The notes below the pieces were generated by a model. That model did no database searches. It saw only the letters and a program-made list of their open reading frames with translations, and had not been told where the DNA came from. Below are positions 23,382-32,748 of a stretch of 37,770 bases of DNA, in pieces; within the stretch, counting starts at the first letter, position 1, and each line of letters starts with the position of its first letter. Source of the DNA: an uncultured Butyricicoccus sp. (GTDB lineage Bacteria > Bacillota > Clostridia > Oscillospirales > Butyricicoccaceae); contig CALWUO010000017.1 of assembly GCA_944384745.1 (NCBI GenBank), forward strand, positions 1-37,770. Reading direction: 5' to 3'. The position numbers and the translations under genes are program-made.

Positions 23382-25781
23382 TTAAAACAATTTATTAATA
23401 AATTTAATATTTGAAGCACAAATACATACAATACTTGAAATTATAAAATACACAATTGCACTTGATATCATTTGAACCAAAGATCCCGTATTACTATACA
23501 ACGGTATAATACTATTCATAGTATAATTTAATGTTCTTAAAAATATAACATGAATAAAATATACACCCATTGTCACAGTACCAATTTTATTGATAATATT
23601 TACTACAATATGATTTGTATACTTTTGTAGATTCTCTTCGCAAGATAGCACAAAACAAAATACTGATGATGCCATAATAATATTACCCACACTACCAATT
23701 GCACTTATAAACGATTTATCTGCTGCATCATTCATATTTGAAATATATATTGTTCCAAGTGTGGTAATTGAAAGCCCAATAAAAAATAAAATAGCATACA
23801 AATATTTTGGTTTATTTCTAACTTTATTTCGTAGTTCCCATAAAAATCCACCTAATAAGAAAATACCTAAATCAGGCCAAAATACAAAAAAAGATGGGGT
23901 TGGAATCCAAACACCTAATAATTTTGATAAGTCATAAATACAAGTTGGAATTACAAGTAATAACAATAATCCATATAATTTTTGTGTTAATGAAATTATA
24001 TGATATAGTTTCGAGATAAATGGCAATAACATATATATTCCAAATAAGCTATACATAAACCAAAGATGTGATTCTTGGTTTTGGAAAAACAGTTTTAAGA
24101 AATTTATAATTTCTATTTCTCCAAACATAAGCAAATAGATACAACCCCAAAACAGTGTTGGAATTACAATTTTAGGAACTCTTTTTTTAAGTGTAACCGA
24201 AATATCTTGTGGCTTACGAAGTAAATATGCACCTGATATCATATAAAAACATGGTACAGCAAATGCAGTAAATGTATTTACGAGCAAAATTTGAGTTTGT
24301 CCATCTGTAAACTTATCAAATACATTACAAGTATTATGCAAAAGAACAATTACAAAGCAACATATAATTCGTAGTACATCACCCCAAAGTTCTCTATTTT
24401 GTGTTGCAGTTTCTTTTGAGTTTTCACTACATATATAAAATACAATGAATAATATAATAAATGTGATTATAGCAATTATGTAATTGTTTTCATTATCATT
24501 GACATTTTTTATTATCTCTGGTAATGTAAATGGCAAACCAAGCTCTACAACTTCATCTTGTGCCAAATCAAAGTGTAATGTTTCACCATTCATTTCAACA
24601 CATACACTGCCCTCATTTGGACCTACATTAAATGTAATGTTACGGTTTTCTCCTTGTGGTATTTCTACGGTAAGCGGTGTTTCATCAGTCGCAGTGTAAG
24701 TTGCCTGCTCCTCATTAAACACCCAATTCCCATGGTCTGTCACATTATCCCACGGGCTTATCCATGTTCCATCTACAGATGTACCTCTATACACTACATT
24801 TTTTTCTGTATTTTCCGAATATATCGTAATTATATCCTTTACTTGATTATTTGACGAATACAAATTTGTACCAATTTGAAAAATAATAAACGCAAAAAAC
24901 ATAGCTATAATAGCTGATGATAATAATTTCAATGGTTTAAATGTAGTTTTTTTAATATTTGATAAAGTGCTGTGTACTTGTTCTTTAAGCTGTGTTTGCT
25001 GTTCTTGTTCTGAACTATTTAATAAACTCGATATTAGCTCACTCTCACCATTGAGATATCTCTCATAAAGGTCACAAACTTCTGTTACATCTCCAAATGC
25101 AACCTGCTTGCCATGGTCTAGCCATAACACCTTATTACAAAGATTTCTGATTTGCTCCAAAGAATGTGATACTAAAATAGTTGTTGCACCTTGAGAGATA
25201 ATTTCTCTCATTTTTTTTGCACTTTTTTCCTGAAAAGCACCGTCACCAACCGATAGTACTTCATCAAGAATTAAAACATCTGGTTTTACCAGTGATGCAA
25301 TCGAAAATGCAAGTCTAGATTTCATACCTGAAGATAACTGCTTAAATGGTCTATCCTCAAATTCTCTAAGCTCTGCAAAATCAATTATATGATCATAGGT
25401 TTCGTCCATAAATTCTTTGGTATAACCAAGCATAGCACCACGTAAATATGCATTTTCTTTTACTGTCAAATCGCCATCAAAGCCGCTACCCAGTTCAAGT
25501 AAGGCAGCGACTTCTCCGTTTGCTGTAATTTTTCCTTTTGTAGGCTCCATAATTCCTGACACTGCTTTAAGCAATGTGGATTTCCCCGCACCATTTGTTC
25601 CGACAATACCTAGCATATCCCCATGCTCAAGTGTAAACGACACACCATCAACCGCCATAAATTCATTTACATGGTAGTTATTTTTTGCCTTACGGGTTAG
25701 ATATTCCTTAATACCAATATCCTTAAAATCGCCTGTTATATAGCGAATAGATACATTTTCTGCTTTTAATGCAAATCCCAT
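23382..25781 (-). CDS. Wzt-type ABC ATPase fused to a membrane acyltransferase
   Basis: About 799 residues with an unusual order. Residues 1-245 are a polysaccharide-export ABC ATPase (Walker A GTNGAGKST at about 62-69, signature LSSGMKSRLA, Walker B VLILDEVLSVGD). A helix lies at about 287-305. An extracytoplasmic beta-type domain follows (306-432, with IPQGENRNITF near 373), then a second helix. Residues from about 463 to the end are an acyltransferase-3 domain with some ten helices, starting LRIICCFVIVLLHNTCN. Usual Wzt proteins end in a soluble glycan-binding domain, which is absent here. It would couple export energy, through the neighbouring permease, to acyl decoration on or across the membrane. 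The frame opens with a GTG at 25793, and the ATG at 25781 has GAGG at proper distance. Confidence 0.87.
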   Translation of the reverse strand: MGFALKAENVSIRYITGDFKDIGIKEYLTRKAKNNYHVNEFMAVDGVSFTLEHGDMLGIVGTNGAGKSTLLKAVSGIMEPTKGKITANGEVAALLELGSGFDGDLTVKENAYLRGAMLGYTKEFMDETYDHIIDFAELREFEDRPFKQLSSGMKSRLAFSIASLVKPDVLILDEVLSVGDGAFQEKSAKKMREIISQGATTILVSHSLEQIRNLCNKVLWLDHGKQVAFGDVTEVCDLYERYLNGESELISSLLNSSEQEQQTQLKEQVHSTLSNIKKTTFKPLKLLSSAIIAMFFAFIIFQIGTNLYSSNNQVKDIITIYSENTEKNVVYRGTSVDGTWISPWDNVTDHGNWVFNEEQATYTATDETPLTVEIPQGENRNITFNVGPNEGSVCVEMNGETLHFDLAQDEVVELGLPFTLPEIIKNVNDNENNYIIAIITFIILFIVFYICSENSKETATQNRELWGDVLRIICCFVIVLLHNTCNVFDKFTDGQTQILLVNTFTAFAVPCFYMISGAYLLRKPQDISVTLKKRVPKIVIPTLFWGCIYLLMFGEIEIINFLKLFFQNQESHLWFMYSLFGIYMLLPFISKLYHIISLTQKLYGLLLLLVIPTCIYDLSKLLGVWIPTPSFFVFWPDLGIFLLGGFLWELRNKVRNKPKYLYAILFFIGLSITTLGTIYISNMNDAADKSFISAIGSVGNIIMASSVFCFVLSCEENLQKYTNHIVVNIINKIGTVTMGVYFIHVIFLRTLNYTMNSIIPLYSNTGSLVQMISSAIVYFIISSIVCICASNIKFINKLF

Positions 25782-25789
25782 TTCAAACC

Positions 25790-26563
25790 TCACACGTAAT
25801 ATAAAAAACTATGGTTTTTCTTCTTATAAATCCAACTACCTATTGCAAATACAATTACTGCATATGCTAATGCTAATAGATGAAATTCAAGAGTTGGAAT
25901 CGTATTTTCTATTACAATTTTACGAAAATATCGAATATACAGATAAATTGGATTGAGCAGAAACAGATTTTGTCCTAACTGTGGAAAACTACCAATATCA
26001 TAAAAAATGGCTGACATATACATGAGTAGTATTGTAAAAATGTTATATAAATATTGAATATCTCTGAAAAACAAATAAAGTGCTGACAAAATCAGTCCCA
26101 TTCCTAAGTTAAATATCACTAAACAAACTATAGGAAAAAGTAAAAATATAAATTTCCATGTAATCGGGATACCATTAGCAATGACAAAAACAAAATAAAT
26201 TAAAAGTGTCAAACCAAAGTTAATCAGTGACGATACGTTTTTAGAGAATAAAAACATATATTTAGGAACATTTACTTTTGTAAAGATTTCTGCATTATCT
26301 AAAAGTGCAGTCATCCCTTGATTAGTTGCCTCATTAAAAAATGAGTAAACAAGCTGACCTGAAAACAGATAAATTGTATAGTGTGGAATATCAGAACCAA
26401 GTAATGACGAAAATACTATATTCATCACAAAAAGTGTAAGAAGTGGAGAAAGCATACTCCAGCCAATTCCAAGCACTGTTCGCTTATATTTTTTTGTAAA
26501 ATCACGATGAACAAGTTGTTGAAATAAAAATTGGTGTTTTTTTAGTTTTTTTATAATATTCAA
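25790..26563 (-). CDS. ABC-2 polysaccharide export permease (Wzm)
   Basis: A 257-residue ABC-2 type permease with six hydrophobic segments. The N-terminal segment (LVHRDFTKKYKRTVLGIGWS) is typical of Wzm/TagG/RfbA permeases, which carry lipid-linked polysaccharide or teichoic acid across the membrane. It starts with TTG at 26561-26563. Its stop overlaps the first possible start of the ATPase gene, so the two transporter subunits are co-translated. Confidence 0.93.
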   Translation of the reverse strand: MNIIKKLKKHQFLFQQLVHRDFTKKYKRTVLGIGWSMLSPLLTLFVMNIVFSSLLGSDIPHYTIYLFSGQLVYSFFNEATNQGMTALLDNAEIFTKVNVPKYMFLFSKNVSSLINFGLTLLIYFVFVIANGIPITWKFIFLLFPIVCLVIFNLGMGLILSALYLFFRDIQYLYNIFTILLMYMSAIFYDIGSFPQLGQNLFLLNPIYLYIRYFRKIVIENTIPTLEFHLLALAYAVIVFAIGSWIYKKKNHSFLYYV

Positions 26564-26591
26564 ATCAAAAACTCACTTCCATAATTTTCTA

Positions 26592-29500
26592 TTATTTTGC
26601 AACAGATACGACAACACAAAAATTTTTTTCTTGGTCGTATTCCAAATAAGGTGTTTCATAGCAGTGTGGAGGATTATATGTTCCTCTTGCCATATCAATT
26701 GGACTAAATAGTTCCTCATGAGCTACAAAACCAGCTTTTTTGAATTGTTGTATCCACCATTCATAATCATGAAGTGTAACATGCCAATTTACACCACTTT
26801 CAGGATCAATATCATCCCAATTTGCAATTGAGGCAATAAAATATCCAGTATCACTTAAATGATTTTTTATATTTTCCAACATCTGTGGTAAATCTGTTTC
26901 TTTGATATGTTCCATTACTTCCCATGCAGTAATGATATCAAATTTCTTTACTTCTCCGTCTAAATTTTTCAGATAAAATGGTTTTGTAATATCACATGTT
27001 TGTAGACGTTCTCCAAGTAATCTCCACTCTGCACGTTGTTCTTTTTTCGAACTATCACTTCCTTCAAGACCAATAGAAACATGTCCCTTAAGTGCTGCTT
27101 CTAACACCATGCCACCACCTGAACAACCAAGATCCAAAAAGCTAATATTAGATTTTTTATCAAGGATTTCTTCACATTTTTCAACAAATCTCGGATATCT
27201 TGTATTATCTCGTATAGTTCCATGTGGATAAAGATGATCTAGACTTTCATATGCAACTGGATAATCTGTAATCAACCTTATATCATTTTTAGGCAAAAAT
27301 GGATTTTGGCGTTCCATTGCCACCATAATATCACGATATGTAAAGTCAATGTGACGATGTGTTTCACCTAATATATTATTTGCTATATTCTGTTCCGCTT
27401 GCCATATACGTCCATCAGTTGTCTGATTAATTAGTTTTTCTGCATTCCATATTCTAGTATCAGTTGTCTGATTAATCAGTTTTTCTGCATTCCATATTCT
27501 AGTGTCAGTTGTTTGATTGATAAGTTGTTCTGCTTGATAAATACGTCCGTCGGTTGCCTCATTGATGAGCTGTTCTGCTTGATAGATTCGTCCGTCAACA
27601 GCCTGAATCACTGAGTTTTGTGATGTATTTACGTGTGTCTTAATAGACTTTAATTCTTTTGTCATGTCCTTAATAAGACTCTGCATCTGCTTGATATATT
27701 CATCTTGCTGTTCAATCTTTACTTCAAGTTTATGATAATAGTCATACATATGACCATCTACATCATGTATTGTTTTTTCTATTCCATCTAGCATTCCATC
27801 TTGACGCCAAATAGACTCCTGAATACCAATTAAGCGATTTTCATATCGAATACGGAATGGTTTATAGAGTGGCTTTATTATTTTTTTCAGCATTTTTTTT
27901 AAAATTCCTTTCGAATTATGCTCTAATTCACAAGATGCAGATATACTCTTAATTACACTTTCTTTTTCAATTCCTGCCCAAACTTTTCGTTCATAAAGGA
28001 AGATAGATAGTGCTTTTTTATCCAAAATACTAATTTGATTATTTTTATTTTCAATTTCAGTCAACAGTACATCTTCTCTACTTCTGAGTTGTTTCACATC
28101 ATTGGTTTCATCCATAAATGGATTTTTCCAACCAGAAAGCAACACCAAATCTTCATCAGGAATTTCTAATCCTAGTGTGTTATAAAGATTTCTTCGAACC
28201 AACTTTTGTGCTTCTATATCTAGCATATCCATCTTTTTAGCAGTAATATTCTCACCATTCCATCTATACTCACCTAGTACCTCTGGAATTGTAGCAAACC
28301 ACATGTTTGGAGATACCCTAGACCACAATTCAAAATCCTCTGATAGGTATGTGTCATCATATATAATATCTAACGAAATAAATTTATCTCGTCTAAGCAT
28401 AACTGTAGAATGACATACATCACACTTAAAAATCAAATTTACACGCATTTCTTCTTTTGTTGTAGCTGGTTTATGAATATAGTTACGCTTTCCAAAATGC
28501 CTTTGCCACGTGCCACATACATCAATCTCTGGGTGATTATCTAAAAATTCAACCTGTTTTCTCAATCGGTCACTTGGATACACATCATCTGCATCTGCTC
28601 TTGCTATATATTCTCCATTAGCTATTTCGAAACCTAAATTTAATGATTTTGCAAGACCTAATTTGGTGCTATTCTGAATAAACTTTATTCTTTCATCTTT
28701 AAACAGCTCAACACATTTTTTCGTTCTATCATCAGAACCGTATTCATTCATGATTAATACTTCAAACTGTGTATAATCCTGCTCCAAAATAGACCAAAGT
28801 GTATCCATAACATAACTTTCGCTGTTATATGTTGGAATAACAACCGAAACTCTCGGTGATACTGATATTTTGTTTGGCAAGTAGAATTTTTCCCTTCTGA
28901 AAAATCCACGATCAATTGCACGCTGAATTTGACCGTCGTCCATAATCTCTGAACGCCATCGTACAGCTTCAAAAGCATCCATCCATCTACGATGCAAAAC
29001 TTGATATAATACATCAATTCCAAATTTCTCTCTCAAATCATCACACAAGAATACCTCTTTCAAAAGTAAATCTAGTTGCTCCAAAATATCCTGTGCCTGC
29101 TCAACTGACTGTGCATATGGATAAGTATTGGGGGATAAAATTCGAATTTCATCATTTGCAAATTTTAGTCCCCATCTTTCAAATGCCGATTTCATAACTT
29201 TATTCTGCAGTTGTAATCCTTGATTACCTCCTACATTTGTAGCATTTGTAGATAAATAACGATAATGATAACTTTTAGGAATTTCTAAATTGGTATAATT
29301 TAGAAGATGAGAGGCTCTTTCAAAAAACTCATAATCTTCTGTATAAAAAAATGTTTTATCATATTCAAGATTATATTTTCTTATTGACGAGCTTCTCATC
29401 ATAATCGTAGGGTGAATAAAAGGTGTATAAAAAAGGCAAGAACATCTCAAATATTCTGGATCTGAATATACTTTCCAATCCCATGTTGATTCACCAAACA

Positions 29501-29867
29501 TATCTACCTTCATGCCGCAAATATCAATTTCTTGGTGTTCATCTAGATATTTTACTTGATTTAATATTCTATCTTTACCAGAAATATCATCTGCGTCCAT
29601 CCTCGCAATATACTCACCATTTGCTGCTCTTAGTCCAACATTTAGTGATTCTGCTATACGCAAACGAGTTTCATTCTGAATAACACGAATTCGGCTATCT
29701 TGTTTTTCATAATCATGCAAAATATTTGTAACAACCTCATTCGAGCCATATTCATTTACAATAATAAATTCCCAATCTGTAAATGTCTGTGCAATAATAC
29801 TGTCGATTGCCTCTTTTATATATGCCTCTCCATTATATACAGGCATAACAATTGATACCTTTGGCAT
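26592..29867 (-). CDS. GT2-GT2-coiled coil-methyltransferase, possible chain-terminating polymerase
   Basis: About 1091 residues. Two GT-A family 2 glycosyltransferase domains come first (starts VSIVMPVYNGEAYI and VSVVIPTYNSESYV, each with a DADD motif). A linker with predicted coils follows, then five 15-residue repeats (758-832). A class I methyltransferase ends the protein (FLDLGCSGGG at about 910, then WEVMEHI). Known relatives in logic are WsaE of Geobacillus, with two glycosyltransferases and a methyltransferase on an S-layer glycan, and WbdD, whose coil sets chain length. I infer that this enzyme extends the glycan and caps it by methylation. The frame extends to 29918, but the ATG at 29865-29867 fits the GT2 start and has AAAGGGA upstream. 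It is followed by the export genes. Confidence 0.88.
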   Translation of the reverse strand: MPKVSIVMPVYNGEAYIKEAIDSIIAQTFTDWEFIIVNEYGSNEVVTNILHDYEKQDSRIRVIQNETRLRIAESLNVGLRAANGEYIARMDADDISGKDRILNQVKYLDEHQEIDICGMKVDMFGESTWDWKVYSDPEYLRCSCLFYTPFIHPTIMMRSSSIRKYNLEYDKTFFYTEDYEFFERASHLLNYTNLEIPKSYHYRYLSTNATNVGGNQGLQLQNKVMKSAFERWGLKFANDEIRILSPNTYPYAQSVEQAQDILEQLDLLLKEVFLCDDLREKFGIDVLYQVLHRRWMDAFEAVRWRSEIMDDGQIQRAIDRGFFRREKFYLPNKISVSPRVSVVIPTYNSESYVMDTLWSILEQDYTQFEVLIMNEYGSDDRTKKCVELFKDERIKFIQNSTKLGLAKSLNLGFEIANGEYIARADADDVYPSDRLRKQVEFLDNHPEIDVCGTWQRHFGKRNYIHKPATTKEEMRVNLIFKCDVCHSTVMLRRDKFISLDIIYDDTYLSEDFELWSRVSPNMWFATIPEVLGEYRWNGENITAKKMDMLDIEAQKLVRRNLYNTLGLEIPDEDLVLLSGWKNPFMDETNDVKQLRSREDVLLTEIENKNNQISILDKKALSIFLYERKVWAGIEKESVIKSISASCELEHNSKGILKKMLKKIIKPLYKPFRIRYENRLIGIQESIWRQDGMLDGIEKTIHDVDGHMYDYYHKLEVKIEQQDEYIKQMQSLIKDMTKELKSIKTHVNTSQNSVIQAVDGRIYQAEQLINEATDGRIYQAEQLINQTTDTRIWNAEKLINQTTDTRIWNAEKLINQTTDGRIWQAEQNIANNILGETHRHIDFTYRDIMVAMERQNPFLPKNDIRLITDYPVAYESLDHLYPHGTIRDNTRYPRFVEKCEEILDKKSNISFLDLGCSGGGMVLEAALKGHVSIGLEGSDSSKKEQRAEWRLLGERLQTCDITKPFYLKNLDGEVKKFDIITAWEVMEHIKETDLPQMLENIKNHLSDTGYFIASIANWDDIDPESGVNWHVTLHDYEWWIQQFKKAGFVAHEELFSPIDMARGTYNPPHCYETPYLEYDQEKNFCVVVSVAK
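27372..27596 (-). repeat. five 45-bp in-frame repeats in the coil of the large glycosyltransferase
   Basis: Five consecutive 45-bp units encode DGRIYQAEQLINEAT, DGRIYQAEQLINQTT, DTRIWNAEKLINQTT twice, and DGRIWQAEQNIANNI. The two DTRIW units (27417-27461 and 27462-27506) differ at only 2 of 45 bases, so the array expanded recently. A 15-residue period fits four helical turns and a right-handed coiled coil. Confidence 0.92.
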
Positions 29868-29890
29868 TTTACTTTCCCTTTCAACATGTT

Positions 29891-30478
29891 TTAATTCTTC
29901 AAATGCTCTTTTCCGCAAAGATATTTATAAAAAATACTCATCATCATATGGTCAAAAATCATATGGATATCTTCTGTTACCTGCATACTATTAACAGGTG
30001 CATGGAGTGAAATATCTGACATTTCCTTTAGCTTACCACCTGAAAAGCCAGTCAGACCAATTATTTTACAATCATGCTCCTTTGCATATTCAACCGCATT
30101 AATAACATTTGGAGAATTGCCACTGCCTGAAATAGCAACCAGAACATCATTCTCTTCTAAATTATTTCTCAGCTGAAAACGAAATATTTCCTCATATCCG
30201 ATATCATTTGCAATAGCCATAATTGTAGCCATATTATCATTCAAGCAATGAAAACGAAACGGTACATCTATATATTCAGAAACACCCTTATTAAAATCGT
30301 TTTGAAAATGTGATGCAGTAGCTGCACTACCGCCATTTCCACAGATATAAATACGACCTTTTCTCTGACGAGTTTCATTTAGTAAATTTAATGCAGCATT
30401 GATTTGCTCAACATCAAGCTTCTTTAGAATTTCAATTTCCAAAGCAATATAATCTTTAATATCATTTATATAATTCAT
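29891..30478 (-). CDS. gmhA: sedoheptulose-7-phosphate isomerase
   Basis: A SIS-domain isomerase of 195 residues that converts sedoheptulose-7-phosphate to D-glycero-D-manno-heptose-7-phosphate. The motifs CGNGGSAATASHFQNDF and AISGSGNSPNVI are typical of GmhA. The frame opens at 30490. The ATG at 30476-30478 is favoured because GGAG is six bases before it. It lies directly after the hddC-gmhB fusion, which supplies later steps of the same pathway. Confidence 0.93.
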   Translation of the reverse strand: MNYINDIKDYIALEIEILKKLDVEQINAALNLLNETRQRKGRIYICGNGGSAATASHFQNDFNKGVSEYIDVPFRFHCLNDNMATIMAIANDIGYEEIFRFQLRNNLEENDVLVAISGSGNSPNVINAVEYAKEHDCKIIGLTGFSGGKLKEMSDISLHAPVNSMQVTEDIHMIFDHMMMSIFYKYLCGKEHLKN

Positions 30479-30491
30479 ATATATCTCCATT

Positions 30492-31790
30492 TTATTCTGT
30501 TATTTTTCTTATAGCTTCGAGTAAATCATTTGCGGTTAAATCTGGCTTTACATTATACTTTTCGTCTTTTCCGGCATCACCTGTAAGCACTAATGCGGTC
30601 TTTGTTCCTGCATTTTTACCAGTCTGAATATCTACAGTTGTATCACCTACAAACCAAGAATTTGACAAATCTATGTTATATAACTCAACGCAACGCTCAA
30701 TCATGCCAATATCTGGTTTTCTGCAATGACATGAAATTTTATAAGCAGGATTTTCTTCTGGATAACCCTTATCTGGGTGATGTGGGCAAAACTGAATATC
30801 ATCTAAGTAAACGCCCTCTCTTCCAAGTAATGTTTCCATCTTTTTGTGGATATTGATAACATCATTTTCCTCACAAAGTCCTCTTGCAACTACTGGCTGA
30901 TTTGTAATTACAATTGCAAGATAACCAGATGCGTTCACCATTTTAATTGCTTCTACTGCACAATCTTCAAGTATAAACTGTTCTTCCTTATATACCAAAC
31001 CATTTTTACGATTTATTGTTCCATCTCTATCGATGAAAATCGCCTTTTGCTTATTTTTAAGGCATCGTCCAGCAATAAATCCACTTTCCAATTCTTTTTC
31101 TGCATGATGAATACGTTCTACTGTGCCAACGTCTTTAATATACTCTGGTGAATGATATCCATAAACAGCATTACCATTTTCTATCATGTCAGACAGCAAT
31201 TCTTTTTCAAGGTCTACCTTTCGTCCCTTTGGTACACGCTCACAAATTCTGCTATTCATCAAATAAAAACCGGCATTTACGCAGTTTTGATACCAGTAAT
31301 CACGTACATTATGCTTAGAATCAAAACGCTCTACCAAACCATTTTCCTTACAGATTACAAGGTCAGAGTCGAATGGGTGTGTATTGGGGTGAACAAATAA
31401 GGTTGCTTCTGCATTTTTTGCCTTATGATACTGCTCCATACGCTTTAAATCAATATCAAACAGTACATCGCCAAAAATAAGAAAAAAACTATCCTCTTTA
31501 AGAAATGGAGGTAAGAGTGAAAGTGCACCTGCTGTTCCAAGTGGCAATGTTTCTTCAATATATGCAATATTTATACCAAATTTACTTCCATCTCCAAAAT
31601 ATTCTCTTATTTTATGCCCTAAATGTCCAATAATCAACACAACTTCAGTAATGCCCTGATGCTTCAAGCAATCTATCTGCCATTCTAAAATTGGTTTACC
31701 TGCAACTGGTGCCATTGGCTTTGGAATTTCATCGTTTGTAATAGAACGCAGACGAGTTCCCTTACCGCCTGCCATAATAACTGCCTGCAT
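30492..31790 (-). CDS. heptose-1-phosphate guanylyltransferase fused to heptose bisphosphatase (HddC-GmhB)
   Basis: About 432 residues in two enzymes. Residues 1-235 are a sugar nucleotidyltransferase (MAGGKGTRLRSIT at about 6-18, FGDVLFDID), the HddC type that makes GDP-heptose. Residues from about 248 are a HAD phosphatase of the histidinol-phosphatase/GmhB type (FIDRDGTINRK, VITNQPVVARG, the zinc-binding CPHHP and CHCRKPD, and WFVGDTTVDI). Together with GmhA and the GHMP kinase these cover the GDP-D-glycero-D-manno-heptose route. The frame extends to 31832, but the ATG at 31788-31790 begins the usual N-terminus and has GGAGAAGG upstream, next to the stop of the preceding gene. Confidence 0.9.
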   Translation of the reverse strand: MQAVIMAGGKGTRLRSITNDEIPKPMAPVAGKPILEWQIDCLKHQGITEVVLIIGHLGHKIREYFGDGSKFGINIAYIEETLPLGTAGALSLLPPFLKEDSFFLIFGDVLFDIDLKRMEQYHKAKNAEATLFVHPNTHPFDSDLVICKENGLVERFDSKHNVRDYWYQNCVNAGFYLMNSRICERVPKGRKVDLEKELLSDMIENGNAVYGYHSPEYIKDVGTVERIHHAEKELESGFIAGRCLKNKQKAIFIDRDGTINRKNGLVYKEEQFILEDCAVEAIKMVNASGYLAIVITNQPVVARGLCEENDVINIHKKMETLLGREGVYLDDIQFCPHHPDKGYPEENPAYKISCHCRKPDIGMIERCVELYNIDLSNSWFVGDTTVDIQTGKNAGTKTALVLTGDAGKDEKYNVKPDLTANDLLEAIRKITE

Positions 31791-31791
31791 A

Positions 31792-32724
31792 TTAAAGTAC
31801 CTTCTCCACTGTTTTTGCAACTGCTTCATCACTTGTCATGCTTGCTTTCCAACCATCAGCATGAATTTTATCTAAATTATATGCAAATACTGGAACGTCA
31901 CCTTTCCAGCCACCTCTACCGCCTGTATATTCAAATGGAATACCAGCTAGTCCCATTTTTTCACATACAATTTCAGCAATACGAGTAACAGAAGTCTGGC
32001 TTTCTACACCAACATTATAAAGTGTAATACCTTTCTCCACGTTCTTAAATTTCATAATAGCATCTACTAAATCAAGTGCATAAAGATAAGGCTTGCTCTG
32101 TGTACCATCACCCAAAATACGCAGATGCGATGGGTCATCTTTTAGACGTTTTACAAAATCATAAATAACACCATGTGTCAGTCTTGGACCAATAACATTA
32201 GGAAATCTAAAAATAAGTACACTCATATCATTCATATATGCAAAGGAAGAAATAATGCCTTCTGAACCGAGTTTTGCACCACCATAATAAGAAATTGGTT
32301 GAAGTGCTACCGCATTTTCACTCACTTCTTTGCCCATCTGCTCACCATACACAGCAGAAGTTGATGCAAAAAACAGCTTTTTAACACCACATAATCTCAT
32401 ACACTCAAGTAGAATAAATGTAGTAGAATATGTATTCTTATATTCAATCATAGGACTTTGTGCACTTGCTTGAATGTCAGAATTTGCTGCCATATGGAAT
32501 ACATACTCCACCTGCTCAGCCTGAAAAATTTTCAGCATAGCATCAAATTCTGTCAAATCCTGCTCATAAAACTTAAAATGAGGATTTTCGTGTAAATGTG
32601 CAATATTCTCCTTTGTGCCTATAAAAAAGTTATCCACACATACAACATCGTTTCCTTCTGCTAAAAGTGCATCAATAAGATGACTACCAATAAAACCAGC
32701 ACCACCGGCAACCATAACTTTCAT
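31792..32724 (-). CDS. NAD-dependent nucleotide-sugar epimerase/dehydratase
   Basis: An extended SDR of 310 residues with the Rossmann motif GGAGFIGSHL at 7-16 and the YYGGAK Tyr/Lys pair near the middle. It looks like a UDP-glucose 4-epimerase relative. It lies between the heptose kinase and the guanylyltransferase/phosphatase genes, so the substrate may be GDP-heptose or another NDP sugar of the same glycan. I cannot tell epimerization from dehydration. AAGGAG is well placed before the ATG. Confidence 0.8.
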   Translation of the reverse strand: MKVMVAGGAGFIGSHLIDALLAEGNDVVCVDNFFIGTKENIAHLHENPHFKFYEQDLTEFDAMLKIFQAEQVEYVFHMAANSDIQASAQSPMIEYKNTYSTTFILLECMRLCGVKKLFFASTSAVYGEQMGKEVSENAVALQPISYYGGAKLGSEGIISSFAYMNDMSVLIFRFPNVIGPRLTHGVIYDFVKRLKDDPSHLRILGDGTQSKPYLYALDLVDAIMKFKNVEKGITLYNVGVESQTSVTRIAEIVCEKMGLAGIPFEYTGGRGGWKGDVPVFAYNLDKIHADGWKASMTSDEAVAKTVEKVL

Positions 32725-32748
32725 AATATAAAATCTCCTTTTCTTGAT

